Below, piece by piece: positions 12,084 to 22,658 of a stretch of 64,000 nt of DNA. How positions within the stretch are numbered: the first letter of the stretch is position 1; each line of letters begins with the position of its first letter. Made by a program: the position numbers and the translations under genes. This DNA is from Knoxdaviesia capensis (Eukaryota > Ascomycota > Sordariomycetes > Microascales > Gondwanamycetaceae): NCBI GenBank assembly GCA_001510575.1, contig LNGK01000006.1:62001-126000 (forward strand), written 5' to 3'. The notes beneath the pieces are model-generated. The model was not told where the DNA came from. It did no database searches and saw nothing but the letters and a program-made list of their open reading frames with translations.

Positions 12084-13505
12084 GCTTAGACGACATCACC
12101 TGCTCCTCTTCTTTCTGTCTGCTCGGCTGGCTATATTAGTGCTTCTTCACATTACATTTCTGACTCCCCCCTTTTCCTTTTGTCCCTCTGTAAACTATGT
12201 CTCTCCGAAAACCTTTCTCTCTCCTTTTTTGTTCTCTTCACGCTTTTTGAAACTTAGTCTTCATGTCCAAGGTCCATTCCCCCCCTCTTTTTTTTCTTCT
12301 TCTTTTTCTTTTCTTTTCCCTATCTCTCTAATCTAAAAAAACCAATATCAACCTCAAAAACTGAAATCTACCCACCTCACCCAAGAAGCATGTGAAACTT
12401 ATACGTTCATCCCGAGGGAATGGTGAAACCTTTATTTCTCGTTGCGATGTGTTTCCTATTTGTGTTTTCTGCTGATAGGGCTCGCTTCAAGTGTGCCCTA
12501 ATATTTCGATGGGGTGGGAGGGAAGGTGCGGGAAGGGGACTGCACGTTATGTTCTTTTTATGTTTTACACTACACTTCCTTTCCTATCTTTGTTCTTTTC
12601 TGTTTCTTGCTCGAGTTGCTTGTTGCTTTTATCTGGGGCGTTAGATACAGCTACTTGATACGAGTTTTACGTTCTTCTGCAGTTTTCCGTTAATGAAATG
12701 TGTTGTGAATCACTGACGAACTTGTTGCACGGTACGGGGACACGTATCACATCGAGGAAGCTATGAATAGAGGTAGCCTTAAGAACAAGAGATGTATACA
12801 AGATGAGACACAGGAGAGGTGGATGACACTCCATTAAAAATGATTTAGAAAAAAAAAAAAAGTAGTTCTGAATGCTGGAATATACGCGCTTTCTTGCTGA
12901 AGGAGATCAGGATGAAAAAGGGAAAAGAACATGCAGAAATGAAACAGGTGGTGATTGAATCCCACAAAACTCCCTCCTGCGTGCTGATTGAGGTCGCGGA
13001 GGCTTTGGTGTGTGTAGACGTCCGTTTAACCCTTACTCCATAGGGGGCAACCGTTGGTGGTGGAATTAATGGATGAAGGGGGGACTGTGCCGATATACAC
13101 GGAGAGACAGAGATTATATTGGTAAAGGGGAGGATGTTCACCGCCAGGAAAAGGGAGTGAGATGCATAGAACCTAATGGGGTAAGTCCGCTGTTTCCCCC
13201 AACGAAGACACCCGTACAGACTCTCTCTAAGGACTAGGCGGAGAAGAAGACGTAGAAGAGGGCGGTACACATGACCCTGACACGACAGGAGAAGAGCAAG
13301 AATGAAAGGAGAAGAGAATCCGTGATGTTGGGGTATAGTGGGATATGAAATATGAAAAGTCTGAGCCAACAGCCAACAATATCAATCAAGTCGTGTGTAC
13401 GAAAAAAAAAAAAAAAGATACCGAGGCAATGACAATAGTTGAAAATGACGCAGAAAAAACGATGCCAGCTGCCTTTGGGAGGTGCCGTGCGAGTGAATGC
13501 ATATA
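12084..13505. other. Convergent 3' region PMT2 / Rab
   Basis: 1.4 kb between two gene ends. It starts with CT-rich 3' UTR-like sequence of PMT2, followed by AT-richer sequence with short A runs (12849-12862, 13400-13415). No conserved ORF is recognised. Confidence 0.55.
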
Positions 13506-14369
13506 TTAACAGCACCCGGAACTCCGACTCGGGTCCGCCGCAACAGGCAGCCGGGACTGGCGAGCCGCCGCTCCCGGAACCTTGACGCCAGACCGGCGAT
13601 CGTTCAGATCATACCGCCCGGCCTGGATATTCTGGAAGATGCGCTCGGCCACCCGCATGAACGCAATCTCGACGTTCTCGCCGCTCTTGGCACTGGTCTC
13701 GACGTACTCGAGCACGCCGTTCAGGCGCGCCCACTCCTCGGCCTCGGCGCGGGTGACCTCGCGCTGGTTGTCGGCGGCGCCCTGGGCCAGGTCGGCCTTG
13801 TTGCCGACGAGCACGACGACAATGTCGGGCTCGGCAATCTGCCGCAGGTCGCTGAGCCAGTCGGTCACGTGGTGGAAGGTGGCCTTGCGCGAGAGGTCGA
13901 AGACGAGCAGCGCGCCCGAGGCGCCGCGGAAGTACGAGCGCGTCACGCTCTTGTAGGTCTCCTGGCCGGCGGTGTCCCACAGCGACAGCTTCATGTGTTT
14001 CTGGGGAACCTGCGGGACCACGCGCGGCGGGTCGGGCAGGCCGGTGGAGACTGCAGGGGCCGGCGGCGGGCTCGGGGAGGACGGCGACGACGACGCATCG
14101 GGCGTGGAGCCGTTCAAGGCGGGTGTGGCGGGGGAGGTCGCGGGATCCGCGGTGGGGGCGGGGATCGGCGCGAGGGTCTTGGAGTGCGGCGGGCCGACGG
14201 GGACGATTCGCGAGCCGAACTCCACGCCGATGGTGACGTCGTGGTGGGGCGTGAAGCGGCCCTCGCAGAGCCGGATGGTAAGGCTGGACTTGCCGCATCC
14301 CGAGTCGCCTATGCACACGAGCTTCGCTATGTAGTCCCACGAGGGGGCCGAGGCGGTCGAGGATGCCAT
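13506..14369 (-). CDS. Rab-family small GTPase with long interswitch insertion
   Basis: Single exon, 287 residues, against about 205-215 for normal Rabs. G1 is GDSGCGKS (21-28), switch I ends in DVTIGVEFGSR (44-54), G3 is WDTAGQE (131-137), G4 is GNKADL, G5 is ETSAKSG, and the protein ends in GCC, a double-geranylgeranylation signal. The core reads like the Rab2/Rab4/Rab14 group, which cycles between GDP and GTP to direct vesicle traffic. About 66 residues (58-124), rich in Pro, Ala and Ser, are inserted between switch I and the DTAGQ motif, where usual Rabs have a short beta2-beta3 turn. I find no GTAAGT- or GTATGT-like donor there, so an unspliced intron is unlikely. It starts at the ATG nearest the GTPase core. 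Confidence 0.9.
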   Translation of the reverse strand: MASSTASAPSWDYIAKLVCIGDSGCGKSSLTIRLCEGRFTPHHDVTIGVEFGSRIVPVGPPHSKTLAPIPAPTADPATSPATPALNGSTPDASSSPSSPSPPPAPAVSTGLPDPPRVVPQVPQKHMKLSLWDTAGQETYKSVTRSYFRGASGALLVFDLSRKATFHHVTDWLSDLRQIAEPDIVVVLVGNKADLAQGAADNQREVTRAEAEEWARLNGVLEYVETSAKSGENVEIAFMRVAERIFQNIQAGRYDLNDRRSGVKVPGAAARQSRLPVAADPSRSSGCC

Positions 14370-16694
14370 CGAGGGGGTGTCGGGGCTGTCTGAGCGCGGG
14401 AAGAAGGGGGATGGAAAGGCCAGGAGGTGGCCACGGTCGGGCTGCGACGACCGGGGACTGGCTGTTGGGAACGGATCACGGGAGTGTCGTCGGGGCGCCA
14501 GGGAGGGCAGCGGAAGGAAAAGGAGAGAGAGGCCCGGTGCGGCGGGGACAGATGTTCCGGAGATACGGAAAAGGACTCCGGGGAACGGATGTAAGAGCTG
14601 CTAGCTTCGGGCGCAGGGAACGGAAGTAACGGGATGAGGAGCGATGTGAAGTTGGATCTTGCAACCGAATAGAATTAAGGCCGAGGATATCTTGAAGACG
14701 GAATTTTCGTACACACACGTATGACGCTGGTCGTATTGGAGCTCTCAGGCAACAGTTTCGGTGGGTTCCGATGCACTCAGAGGCTAAGAACAGGAAGAAA
14801 CCGCAGGGAAAGGGGAGAAAACTTAGGGCGTGGGGGGTGGCGTTGGTGTATGTGCAGGACTATGTCAGAGCCTAAACGACGTATGTCTGAGAGCCAAAAA
14901 CACCACTAGAGACAAACCGAGTGTCCGGGCGAGAGGTTAAAAGCGAATGGGAGACAAGAAGCGGTAAAAGAGATCAGTGATAGAAATATAGAAGGTGATG
15001 ATGAGCTGAGGAACAAGACGGAAAGGGACCAGAGGGGAGCCAGACGGAAGCTCGGCTTGTATTACGGAGAGATCGTAGAGATAGCGCCGAAAGTCAAGAT
15101 GAAGCTGGAATGCAGAGCTGGGCCCTTCAGCAAAAAGAAAAAAGCCGGAAGAAGGTTGAGACACGCCGATGTGGACAGTAAAAAGCAACGGATGGGAGAA
15201 AAGGAGGACGAACCCGGCATGCAAACACACGGGCAATGCAAGGAAGTCTATGTCGAGAAGAGAAGCAAGAAAGCGATGGAAACACCGGGTTTATAATACA
15301 ACACACGAGAGAGAATCGTCAACGTCGATATATATTGTTGGGGGCAAAAACACAGAGTGAGGATTTGAGATCGTAGGAAATATTAGAGAATACCCCGAAA
15401 ATTGGTTGAGAACGGAAGAAAAAGAAAGAAGAGCATGTGCTCAGATAGTTTTGGATCGTGTGGCCGACTCTTTGGCTGCTTTATCGGGGTTGGAGGCAGA
15501 GGACGGATACTTATGACCGGGATATGAAGTACCCCAAAGTACCTTATTGCAGGAGTGAAGTACCGCCCGTCGCCCTGAAGTGCCGGCGTTGACATCACGA
15601 TTCAGCGCCGAGGAGCGTTTCTTGCATCGAGGCAGGGAACATAGCCGCTAAAAAACCACCCACTGGCAAATGCAAGGTACAGCTGCCCATTTCCGGTAAC
15701 GGCGCGTAGGGCGGCGGCGCTGGACGTTGTGTGTCTGTTTGCCCTTAGGGTTTGCTGCTGCACCCTCGAAGCTGAAGAGAGGGGAAAGAGACGACATATG
15801 CGGCTTGTTGACTTCCAAGCGGCCTCGTCTCTTTGTGTGCAGTGCAGGACTGATTGATTCTCCTCATACGAACGAAGAGCGGTCGCGTGCCAGGGCCACT
15901 TGATCCGACGATAGCCTCAACCGCGTTAGATAGGACAATTGGGGGCACGGCGTGATGTACCCTGGAAGTACTGTGGCTTGATAGCAATGTACACCGCCCG
16001 AGCCACATGCGAAAAAGCTCAGGGCTTCCTTCCCCAGCTGTTCTCGGTGAGCTTCGTGCCTTCCGCCGATCCTGGCCCCATGCTGATTGCTGCTGACCGC
16101 CAAAAAGGCTTTGATAAGCCACATAATTTAGGCGTCTGCCTTCCAGTTTATGAGACCCAAGCCACATGACTGACTCCTCCGACCAAAACATTGTGCTTGA
16201 ATATCTGTGATGCTATTTTCCCTTCCTTTTTTCTTCTTCCTCGCCTTTTCCCATATTCTTCGCCCTCTTCGCATCTTGGCCGTGATAACTTCTTTTCCGC
16301 GCTTACCGTCTCTTGTATTTCACCCGGTTTCTTATCCTTATCTCCTTTTGCCTATCCTTCCATCGTTCATCTTTTATCTTCTTGCGGGTCCAGCCAAATC
16401 ATAGCGGTTATCTCCTCCATCTCCATCTCCATCTCTCACCTTATCTCACTGCCGCCTATCAGCCAAACGCCGGCGATTGCACGCTTCGATCTACACGTTG
16501 ATGCCGTTTGCCGGAAAACCACAGACAAGTGCTTTGTTGTCGACGCCTGCGATCTTCGGTCTTCTTCACGAGTTCTTATCTGAAGCCTCCTTTCCAGCCG
16601 ATTCCCGCGTTCAGGGCCCGCCACGAGCGCACGAGCGGGAGTGAGAGAGCGACTGAACGAGGTGGACGTGACTGGTTGCTGAGGCGTCGTCACA
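14370..16694. other. Divergent intergenic region Rab / Pns1-like
   Basis: 2.3 kb without a supported gene. The plus strand is purine-rich from about 14700 to 15300 (Rab leader side) and CT-rich from about 16200 to 16450 (Pns1 leader side), including a CCATCT run at 16416-16436. TTAGGGTTT lies at 15745-15753. Confidence 0.55.
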
Positions 16695-19222
16695 ATGTTT
16701 TCTGAATGTATGTCTGCCTTACCATGTTACACACGGTGCGCCTGTGCTGGCGCTTCTCTTGGGAGTTTGCCGTGGAAAAAATCTGACCGCCACACCTGCC
16801 CTTTTCCCGACCTGCAGATGCATCCAGGTTTCTCAGCCAGTCACAATCACGACTCTCGGTTTTCGGAGGCCCCCAGCAAGACCCTAGCGACCAAGCCGGC
16901 CGCAACCCCAACGAGCCGTCCTCGCGCCCGTACCGAAACCCCGTAGGCGGCCGGTCATTCCTGGGCAGTACGTATCGCGGAAACCCATACCAGACTACCA
17001 GCACATCCCGCTTTGGCCATCTGGGCCTGCCCACTCGCGTGACTGCTCCCCACGACGCACCGCTATTCCAAAGCCACCGCGACGACTTCCGGGAGGACGA
17101 CGAAGATGAGGAGGAGCGAGGCCGCGAGGCCGCCGACCTTCTGGCTTTGCAGCGGTCTCGCCGTGTAGCAGCCGCAACAAAGCTTGCCGAGAGCATGGGC
17201 TCGGAGAACGACGCGAGTAACCCATCGCTGGACCGCAGTCGTGACGTGGGACTGTATAGTGAGACATCCGACGTTCTGGCGTCCCGGAACGATAACGACG
17301 ACGACGAAGACGACGAGCGTGCACCCCTGTACGCGCAGCACATGTCCCGGCGAGGACTCCGGAGTAGTTGGCATGGAACCAAGTTTGACCGTCAACAGTC
17401 CGGTGGCATGTCCGCCTTGGCTGAGGAGACGGACACGGTGTCGTCATTGCGCAAGAAGACCAAGTCCGGGAGCGGTGACGACGAAACCGATGTGTCTAGT
17501 CCCAAGGGCAAGATGGTCGACGTGAGCCTGGAGTCCCAGGTAATGGGCTCCAGCCAACCGAAGCTCTACGACGATGACGATTACAACGACCCGCCCGCCT
17601 CGTTCACCGGCGACATGAGTGAAAGCTCGCCGCCGCCGTTCCAGACGTTCCGAGATCAACCCCAGCCGCAGCGTGTGGTGCGTCAACCGTCCGGCCTGAT
17701 GGAGTCGGAGATTGAGCAGTCCCGCGTGGAAGAGAGCCCCGCCGTTCCGGTGCCTGCCGAGGGCGAACTGTTTCACTACGACGCCTTCTTCGCCTGGATG
17801 TATCTGATACTAATAGCCAGTCTGTTTGCGACCTTTGCACTCATCTGGCTGCACACGTCTCCCCCCGACAAGAAGCACCCCATTGGCGATACCATCTACA
17901 CGGTTCTGCAGGCGTCATTCCACATGCTGGCCGTGGACACCGTGGTCGCTATTGTGGTGGCTCTGCTGTGGCTTGCCGCTCTGCGATCTTTCGTGCGACC
18001 CCTGGTCGGCCTCATCCTCGTGGCCGTGCCGATTCTCCTGTTTTCCTTCTTCCTGTACCCCTTCATCTCCAGTTTCCAGGGTGCGAAGCTCGGTCTGCAA
18101 GAAAGAGTCATGCGCTGGGCGGCTGCAGTTCCCTTGGCTGGAGCGGTGCTCTGGCTGTACTGCGTTATCCAGGGCCGCCATTCCATCCGCCAGGCCACGG
18201 AAATCCTCGAGTTCTCTAGTCGGATCCTCTCGGCGAACCCGGCTCTGGTGCTTGTTGGACTGGGGACCCTGTTCGCCCTGGTGTCGTGGACGTGGATCTG
18301 GCTGGTGATGTTCTCGCGCGTGTTTCTCGAAGGATACATGTCGCAGAAGTCGTCGACGTGGATCCTCGAGGCCTCGAGCTGGTGGCTGGGGGCGTGGTTC
18401 GTGTTCATGTACATGTGGACGGTGTCGGTGGTCAACGAGGTGCACCGCGCAACATCTGCTGCCACTGTGTCGCAGTGGTACTTTCACCGTAATGCGGTCC
18501 CTGCCCCGGCGTCCAGCGAAGTTGTTGCGGCTGCCCTGAACCACGCGGTGACGACCATCTTTGGAAGTATCTGCGAATCGACTCTGCTCGCCCGCCTTGT
18601 CCGCCTTCCCATCCTCGTCCTGCCGTCGCGGCTTTCGTTCATCGTCCAGAAGATGGCCAACTCGTTCGTGCCGACCCCCGTAGTCTCGCTGACGAACCCG
18701 TTGACTCTCACGTACGCGGGAATCCATTCCCAGGGGCTGGCGGTGTCGGCGCGCGGTCTCAGCCAGATGGAGTTCCTCGCGCCGCAGACGCCCACGACCA
18801 CACTGACCCCGCGGGTGTTCTCGGCGCGCGGCGGCACGGGCGACCGCGGCGGCTCGGGCCTGCTGCCGTACCGGTTGGCCAAGCTGCTGCTGCACGCGTC
18901 GCGGTTCGTGATGGCGGTGTCGATGGGCTTCGCGGGGTGGGTGATTGCGTCGAAGCAGCTGCAGCTGCGGCTGCCCGACGGGGTGGGCTACGTGCGCGGG
19001 TCGATGTACGCGTACGTGGTCGGTCTGGTGGCCAGCTTCATCGGATACTCGGTGATGGGCGCGATGGAGAGCATTCTCGGCGGCATTGTCGATGCCGTGG
19101 TGGTGTGCTACGGCAGCGAGCGGCGCATGGCCAGCGGGGCTGGTACCTACTGTATGGAAGCGGCGTACCTCCTCGGTGGCCGGCAGCGCGCGGCAGCCCG
19201 TGATGAGGAGGACTACGCGTAG
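16695..19222 (+). CDS. pns1: Choline transporter-like (SLC44/Pns1) membrane protein
   Basis: A 13-base first exon (16695-16707, ATGTTTTCTGAAT) is spliced over a 110-base intron (GTATGT...CTGCAG) to 16818-19222, giving 805 residues. The join creates MFSEYASRFLSQSQSRLS, which fits the fungal family start; without it the main frame has no ATG until far downstream. Residues 1 to about 255 are hydrophilic and acidic (EDDEDEEERG near 100, NDNDDDEDDE near 165). From FHYDAFFAWMYLILIASLFATF onward there are about ten membrane spans, including the VDTVVAIVVALLWLAALRSF, ILVAVPILLFSFFLYPFI and WTWIWLVMFSRVFLEGYMSQ blocks of CTL proteins. Late conserved elements are FGSICESTLLARLVR and SMYAYVVGLVASFIGYSVMG. 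The plant/animal relatives move choline; transport by the fungal ones is less certain. Confidence 0.88.
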
Positions 19223-19988
19223 ACTCTTCTCTCCGGTGGAGAAGAGGCTGGACGTGATGGCCCCTCCCCCCCCGGTGGTTCCCTTTTTTCTTTTTTCTTC
19301 TTCTCTTTTTTCTTCTGGCACTTTCACTTGGGGTCTACTCGATGAGTGTGTTTATATATATACCCTGGAACGTAATCATCCTGCTTTCATCCTGGCTTAT
19401 GATCGATCACATGTGATAGATATCTCCTCCTTGCGCCCGAGTGTCTCTTATCCCACAAGAGCTTCCACCCGTCCGTCCCGTCCTCGGTGCCGTGGTGCTC
19501 GGACACTGGGTCTCTTCTTTCTTCCCGTGCTGCCTCTGATCTGGGTTCTCTTCTTTTTCGGCTGTTGAATATCTTTCTGGGGTTTTCCTTCTTTTTTTTT
19601 TTTTTTTTTGTTAGAGCCAACATGTGACCTTTTGCTTTTGTTCTACCTGGGAGTACTTTCGCGCAATTTGGTGTTGTGTAGTCGAGATAGACGGCGCGGG
19701 AGAATCGGCGTCGCGAAGGGGTGTGGCTTTCATTTTGTTTTCATTCAATTTGGCTTGTTTTTTTTCGGTTTATTTTTGTTAAACAACTCCTTTAGACTGA
19801 TATTCAGAGCAATACTTTTTTTTATTTTTTCTATCCTCTATTTACCCTCATGTTCCACCTGTTCTCGGGCTCACCCCCGAGGCATTGTCCTTCCTGTTCA
19901 CTTTTCCGTCGTTTGGTACGACGGAGGCGGGCCGGGCCGGGAGACACAAAAAAACGGCCCCCTCGGACGCTCCCCAAAAGGAGAGATC
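19223..19988. other. Convergent 3' region Pns1-like / RING-LON
   Basis: 766 bases of T-rich sequence with a T run at 19592-19609. It holds the two 3' UTRs and no supported gene. Confidence 0.55.
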
Positions 19989-22658
19989 TCACGGAATTGG
20001 CAGCAAATCGTCCTTGACTTCGGGATAGCCGACTCGGACCAAGTACTTGCCCACAGCGCCGTGCATACTGATGTTCGCCCCCTTTTCAGCCAGAATCCAC
20101 CCCAGACACATCTTCATCCGCATCCGCACATCGCGTTCGGCCAGAAATTGCGGCGCCTCGTAGCCACGAGAAGGCCCATTGCCGGATTCGTTGTGGTGTG
20201 TGAGAAACAGCGACGCGCAGAACCACATCAAGGCCTCCACCGACCGTCTGGGCTGCACGGGCAACGTCGGCAGCAGCATTTTGAAATCCACCGTGCCGTC
20301 TGACATGGTGTTCCGGCCCGGCTCCGCGAAATATGTCAACTCCTCGGCCGGGCTGCGGACCGGAAGTGTGGCCGGCGGGGGCGGTGGAGGGATCGGGATG
20401 TCCAGCATGCGGACGATTCCAACCGAGTTAGCAGCGGTGGTGGTGCCGGAATGAGTCCCTTGGCCATGCACTGTCGCCGTATGGGTTGCCGCATATGCGC
20501 CCGCATTCAGGTGTTCCGGATCCCGTCCATGTCCAATCAGATAGTCACGCCGGCGAAGGATGCGCTGCTGTACTCGGAATTTACGCTCGTCGATGAAAAG
20601 CAACATGAAAAGCTGGACAATCCGCGCAGGGTTGTCATACACCAGATTCCAGAGGATACGGTCCATCGCCCTGGTTGTCATGCACGAGAATCCAACGCCA
20701 ACCACGTCATACACCGCAAACTGGAATCCCCCGCTGTGGGACTGGGCGGGTTGATTGGCATTGGTCGACGCGGGGTTCACGTGCTGCAGTAAGCCCTGCA
20801 AATGATCCATCTGCGCTTTGGGGTCCGAGTTCTGGATCGCCGCATGTTCGCTTATCAGGATCCGAAGGGCCTGCTCCGGCGAGGCAGCTTCGTTCCAAAG
20901 CTGGACTCTTCCCGCCGCGGTTGCGTGAAGTTGGAACAGCTCGGGCGTGACCAGTCCGCGAAACTGGTTAACGTTGCGCTTGACATCACCGTTGGCAATG
21001 CTCGGTGGCTGCGATCTGTTGATGAGGCGGGCCTTGTCATCTTCCCACACAGCAAATCGCATGGACCGCCAGTGGCGAAACACCCAGGCATAGCCGACAG
21101 TCAGCGGCGAGTTCCACCATGCATCTCGGTTCGGGGGGTTGTCCACCAGGAAAGTACTCGAGAGCAACGATCTGACTGCAATCAGGTCCGTCATCTCGCT
21201 TGCTGCCGCTTCCTCGTCGTTGAGATCAACCAACGAGCGGACATGACCGACGAGTATTCCGTCCACAACCTCAAGCTTCGAGATCTCGAATCGCGAAACT
21301 CCGATGATCCGGACCGTGGTTTCTCCCGAGGGCTCGTAGGAAACCGCAGTGATTCTGGCCACAGTGCCGACCCGCGAAATGAATGGGTATGCTCTGATGT
21401 GGACCGCATCATTTGGAACAACCATCATCCCCGGATCGCTCGGTCCTTTGAAGATATCAACAATGCCGATTGTCACTCCTACCGCAACAGCACGCCGAAT
21501 CATCAGGCGGTCGGGAGCTGAAGACATAACCACCTCGGCCTGTCCACCAGGAAACAATGTTGCCATTCGCAGAAGAGGAATCGTTTGCTCTCCTCCAGCC
21601 GACCAGGGACGTTCCATTTCCAGCGTGTCCGCCGCTTGTCGTTCGAGCAAGTCAGACATCATCATTGACTTCAGCATCTTGTCAATGATGAACGTGGCCG
21701 GGAGAATGTGTCTGAACAAGGCCGGGCTGTATGTGATGTCGGATCGACAAAACGCACAGCACTGGGTATCGTCCACAGCGCGCCGGCAACAATCCCGGCA
21801 GAACATATGGCCACACGCCAGAGTGACCGGATCCAGAAGAATGTCACGGCAGATGGCGCAGGTTAGATCGTCGCGAGCATGGCTGACGAGCATTTCCAGA
21901 ATGGCCATGTCGGCGGCATCTCGAGTGTTTGAGGCAGCAAGATCCTTGGTGCTGAGCGTATGTTGACCAATGGCAATATGCTCTTCGTCCATGGTGTACA
22001 GCAGAAAGAACCGTGCGAGAATCTTGCCCAGATGGCTCTCCAGAACCCCCATGACTACATCGTAGACAAAGGGGACCTGTTCCTCGCTGGTGCCGTCATC
22101 ATTGTGGTTGCTGTCTGCCCAAGGGAGGTGAAGTTCCTGGGTGGACAGGATCGCAATATCCTGCTCGTCCAGCTGATAGATCTTCTCGCTGGTGTTGGGG
22201 TTGTGCTTGTCCATGTTCAGGAGTTTCCATTGAGGGAGTTTATCGGCCATGGGAGTGTTGTCGAAGAGCCGTTTGAGTCCACGGTTGAAGCTGGTCGACA
22301 GCAGCTTGACCACCTTGGCAATCCAGTCCCGAAGATAGATATCCACATTGTCCGGGTAGGCGATGTGTCTCTGTCCACATCCGGCTATCGGGCAGTCGAA
22401 AGTCATCTTAATCATCTCGTTGGGGTTGCCCGAATGCAGAGTCCAAAGGCACCGCTGGCATATCGATCGACCGCAGCGAAGGGTCACCGGCTTCTGAAGA
22501 ATGCACTTGCAATGGGGGCATCTCAGGAGTTCAACGATGGCTTCGACGTCGGGGTTTTCATGTGTCAGGGCCGCCTCGTTCAGATCTGCATCCTGCATCA
22601 TGGTCTTCAACCAATCTGGGGGATACCAGATCTTCTCCCCAAGATCAGTCTGGTCCAT
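19989..22658 (-). CDS. Two-RING, LON-substrate-binding-domain protein (LONRF/CrgA-like)
   Basis: Single exon, 889 residues. RING 1 is C47-P-H-C50 ... C62-G-R64-S-I-C67-Q-R-C70 ... C89-x4-C94, in which the usual His of C3HC4 is Arg64. RING 2 (C267-C304, with CGHMFCRDC) is complete. A Lon N-terminal-like domain follows at about 359-490: PLLRMATLFPGG, DRLMIRRAV, VGTVARITAVSYEPSGE and IIGVSRFEI. The last 290 residues have no domain I recognise, with a proline run IPIPPPPPPATLP near 760. RING plus LON is the layout of animal LONRF proteins and of fungal CrgA-type regulators, presumed E3 ubiquitin ligases. The label 'ATP-dependent protease' used for some relatives is misleading, since there is no AAA or protease domain here. 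Substrate unknown. Confidence 0.82.
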   Translation of the reverse strand: MDQTDLGEKIWYPPDWLKTMMQDADLNEAALTHENPDVEAIVELLRCPHCKCILQKPVTLRCGRSICQRCLWTLHSGNPNEMIKMTFDCPIAGCGQRHIAYPDNVDIYLRDWIAKVVKLLSTSFNRGLKRLFDNTPMADKLPQWKLLNMDKHNPNTSEKIYQLDEQDIAILSTQELHLPWADSNHNDDGTSEEQVPFVYDVVMGVLESHLGKILARFFLLYTMDEEHIAIGQHTLSTKDLAASNTRDAADMAILEMLVSHARDDLTCAICRDILLDPVTLACGHMFCRDCCRRAVDDTQCCAFCRSDITYSPALFRHILPATFIIDKMLKSMMMSDLLERQAADTLEMERPWSAGGEQTIPLLRMATLFPGGQAEVVMSSAPDRLMIRRAVAVGVTIGIVDIFKGPSDPGMMVVPNDAVHIRAYPFISRVGTVARITAVSYEPSGETTVRIIGVSRFEISKLEVVDGILVGHVRSLVDLNDEEAAASEMTDLIAVRSLLSSTFLVDNPPNRDAWWNSPLTVGYAWVFRHWRSMRFAVWEDDKARLINRSQPPSIANGDVKRNVNQFRGLVTPELFQLHATAAGRVQLWNEAASPEQALRILISEHAAIQNSDPKAQMDHLQGLLQHVNPASTNANQPAQSHSGGFQFAVYDVVGVGFSCMTTRAMDRILWNLVYDNPARIVQLFMLLFIDERKFRVQQRILRRRDYLIGHGRDPEHLNAGAYAATHTATVHGQGTHSGTTTAANSVGIVRMLDIPIPPPPPPATLPVRSPAEELTYFAEPGRNTMSDGTVDFKMLLPTLPVQPRRSVEALMWFCASLFLTHHNESGNGPSRGYEAPQFLAERDVRMRMKMCLGWILAEKGANISMHGAVGKYLVRVGYPEVKDDLLPIP

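Noticed and set aside
13994..14195. Rab insertion as an unspliced intron
   Set aside because: No GTAAGT/GTATGT-like donor or CTAAC branch, and GC-rich composition typical of coding sequence; kept as a true insertion.
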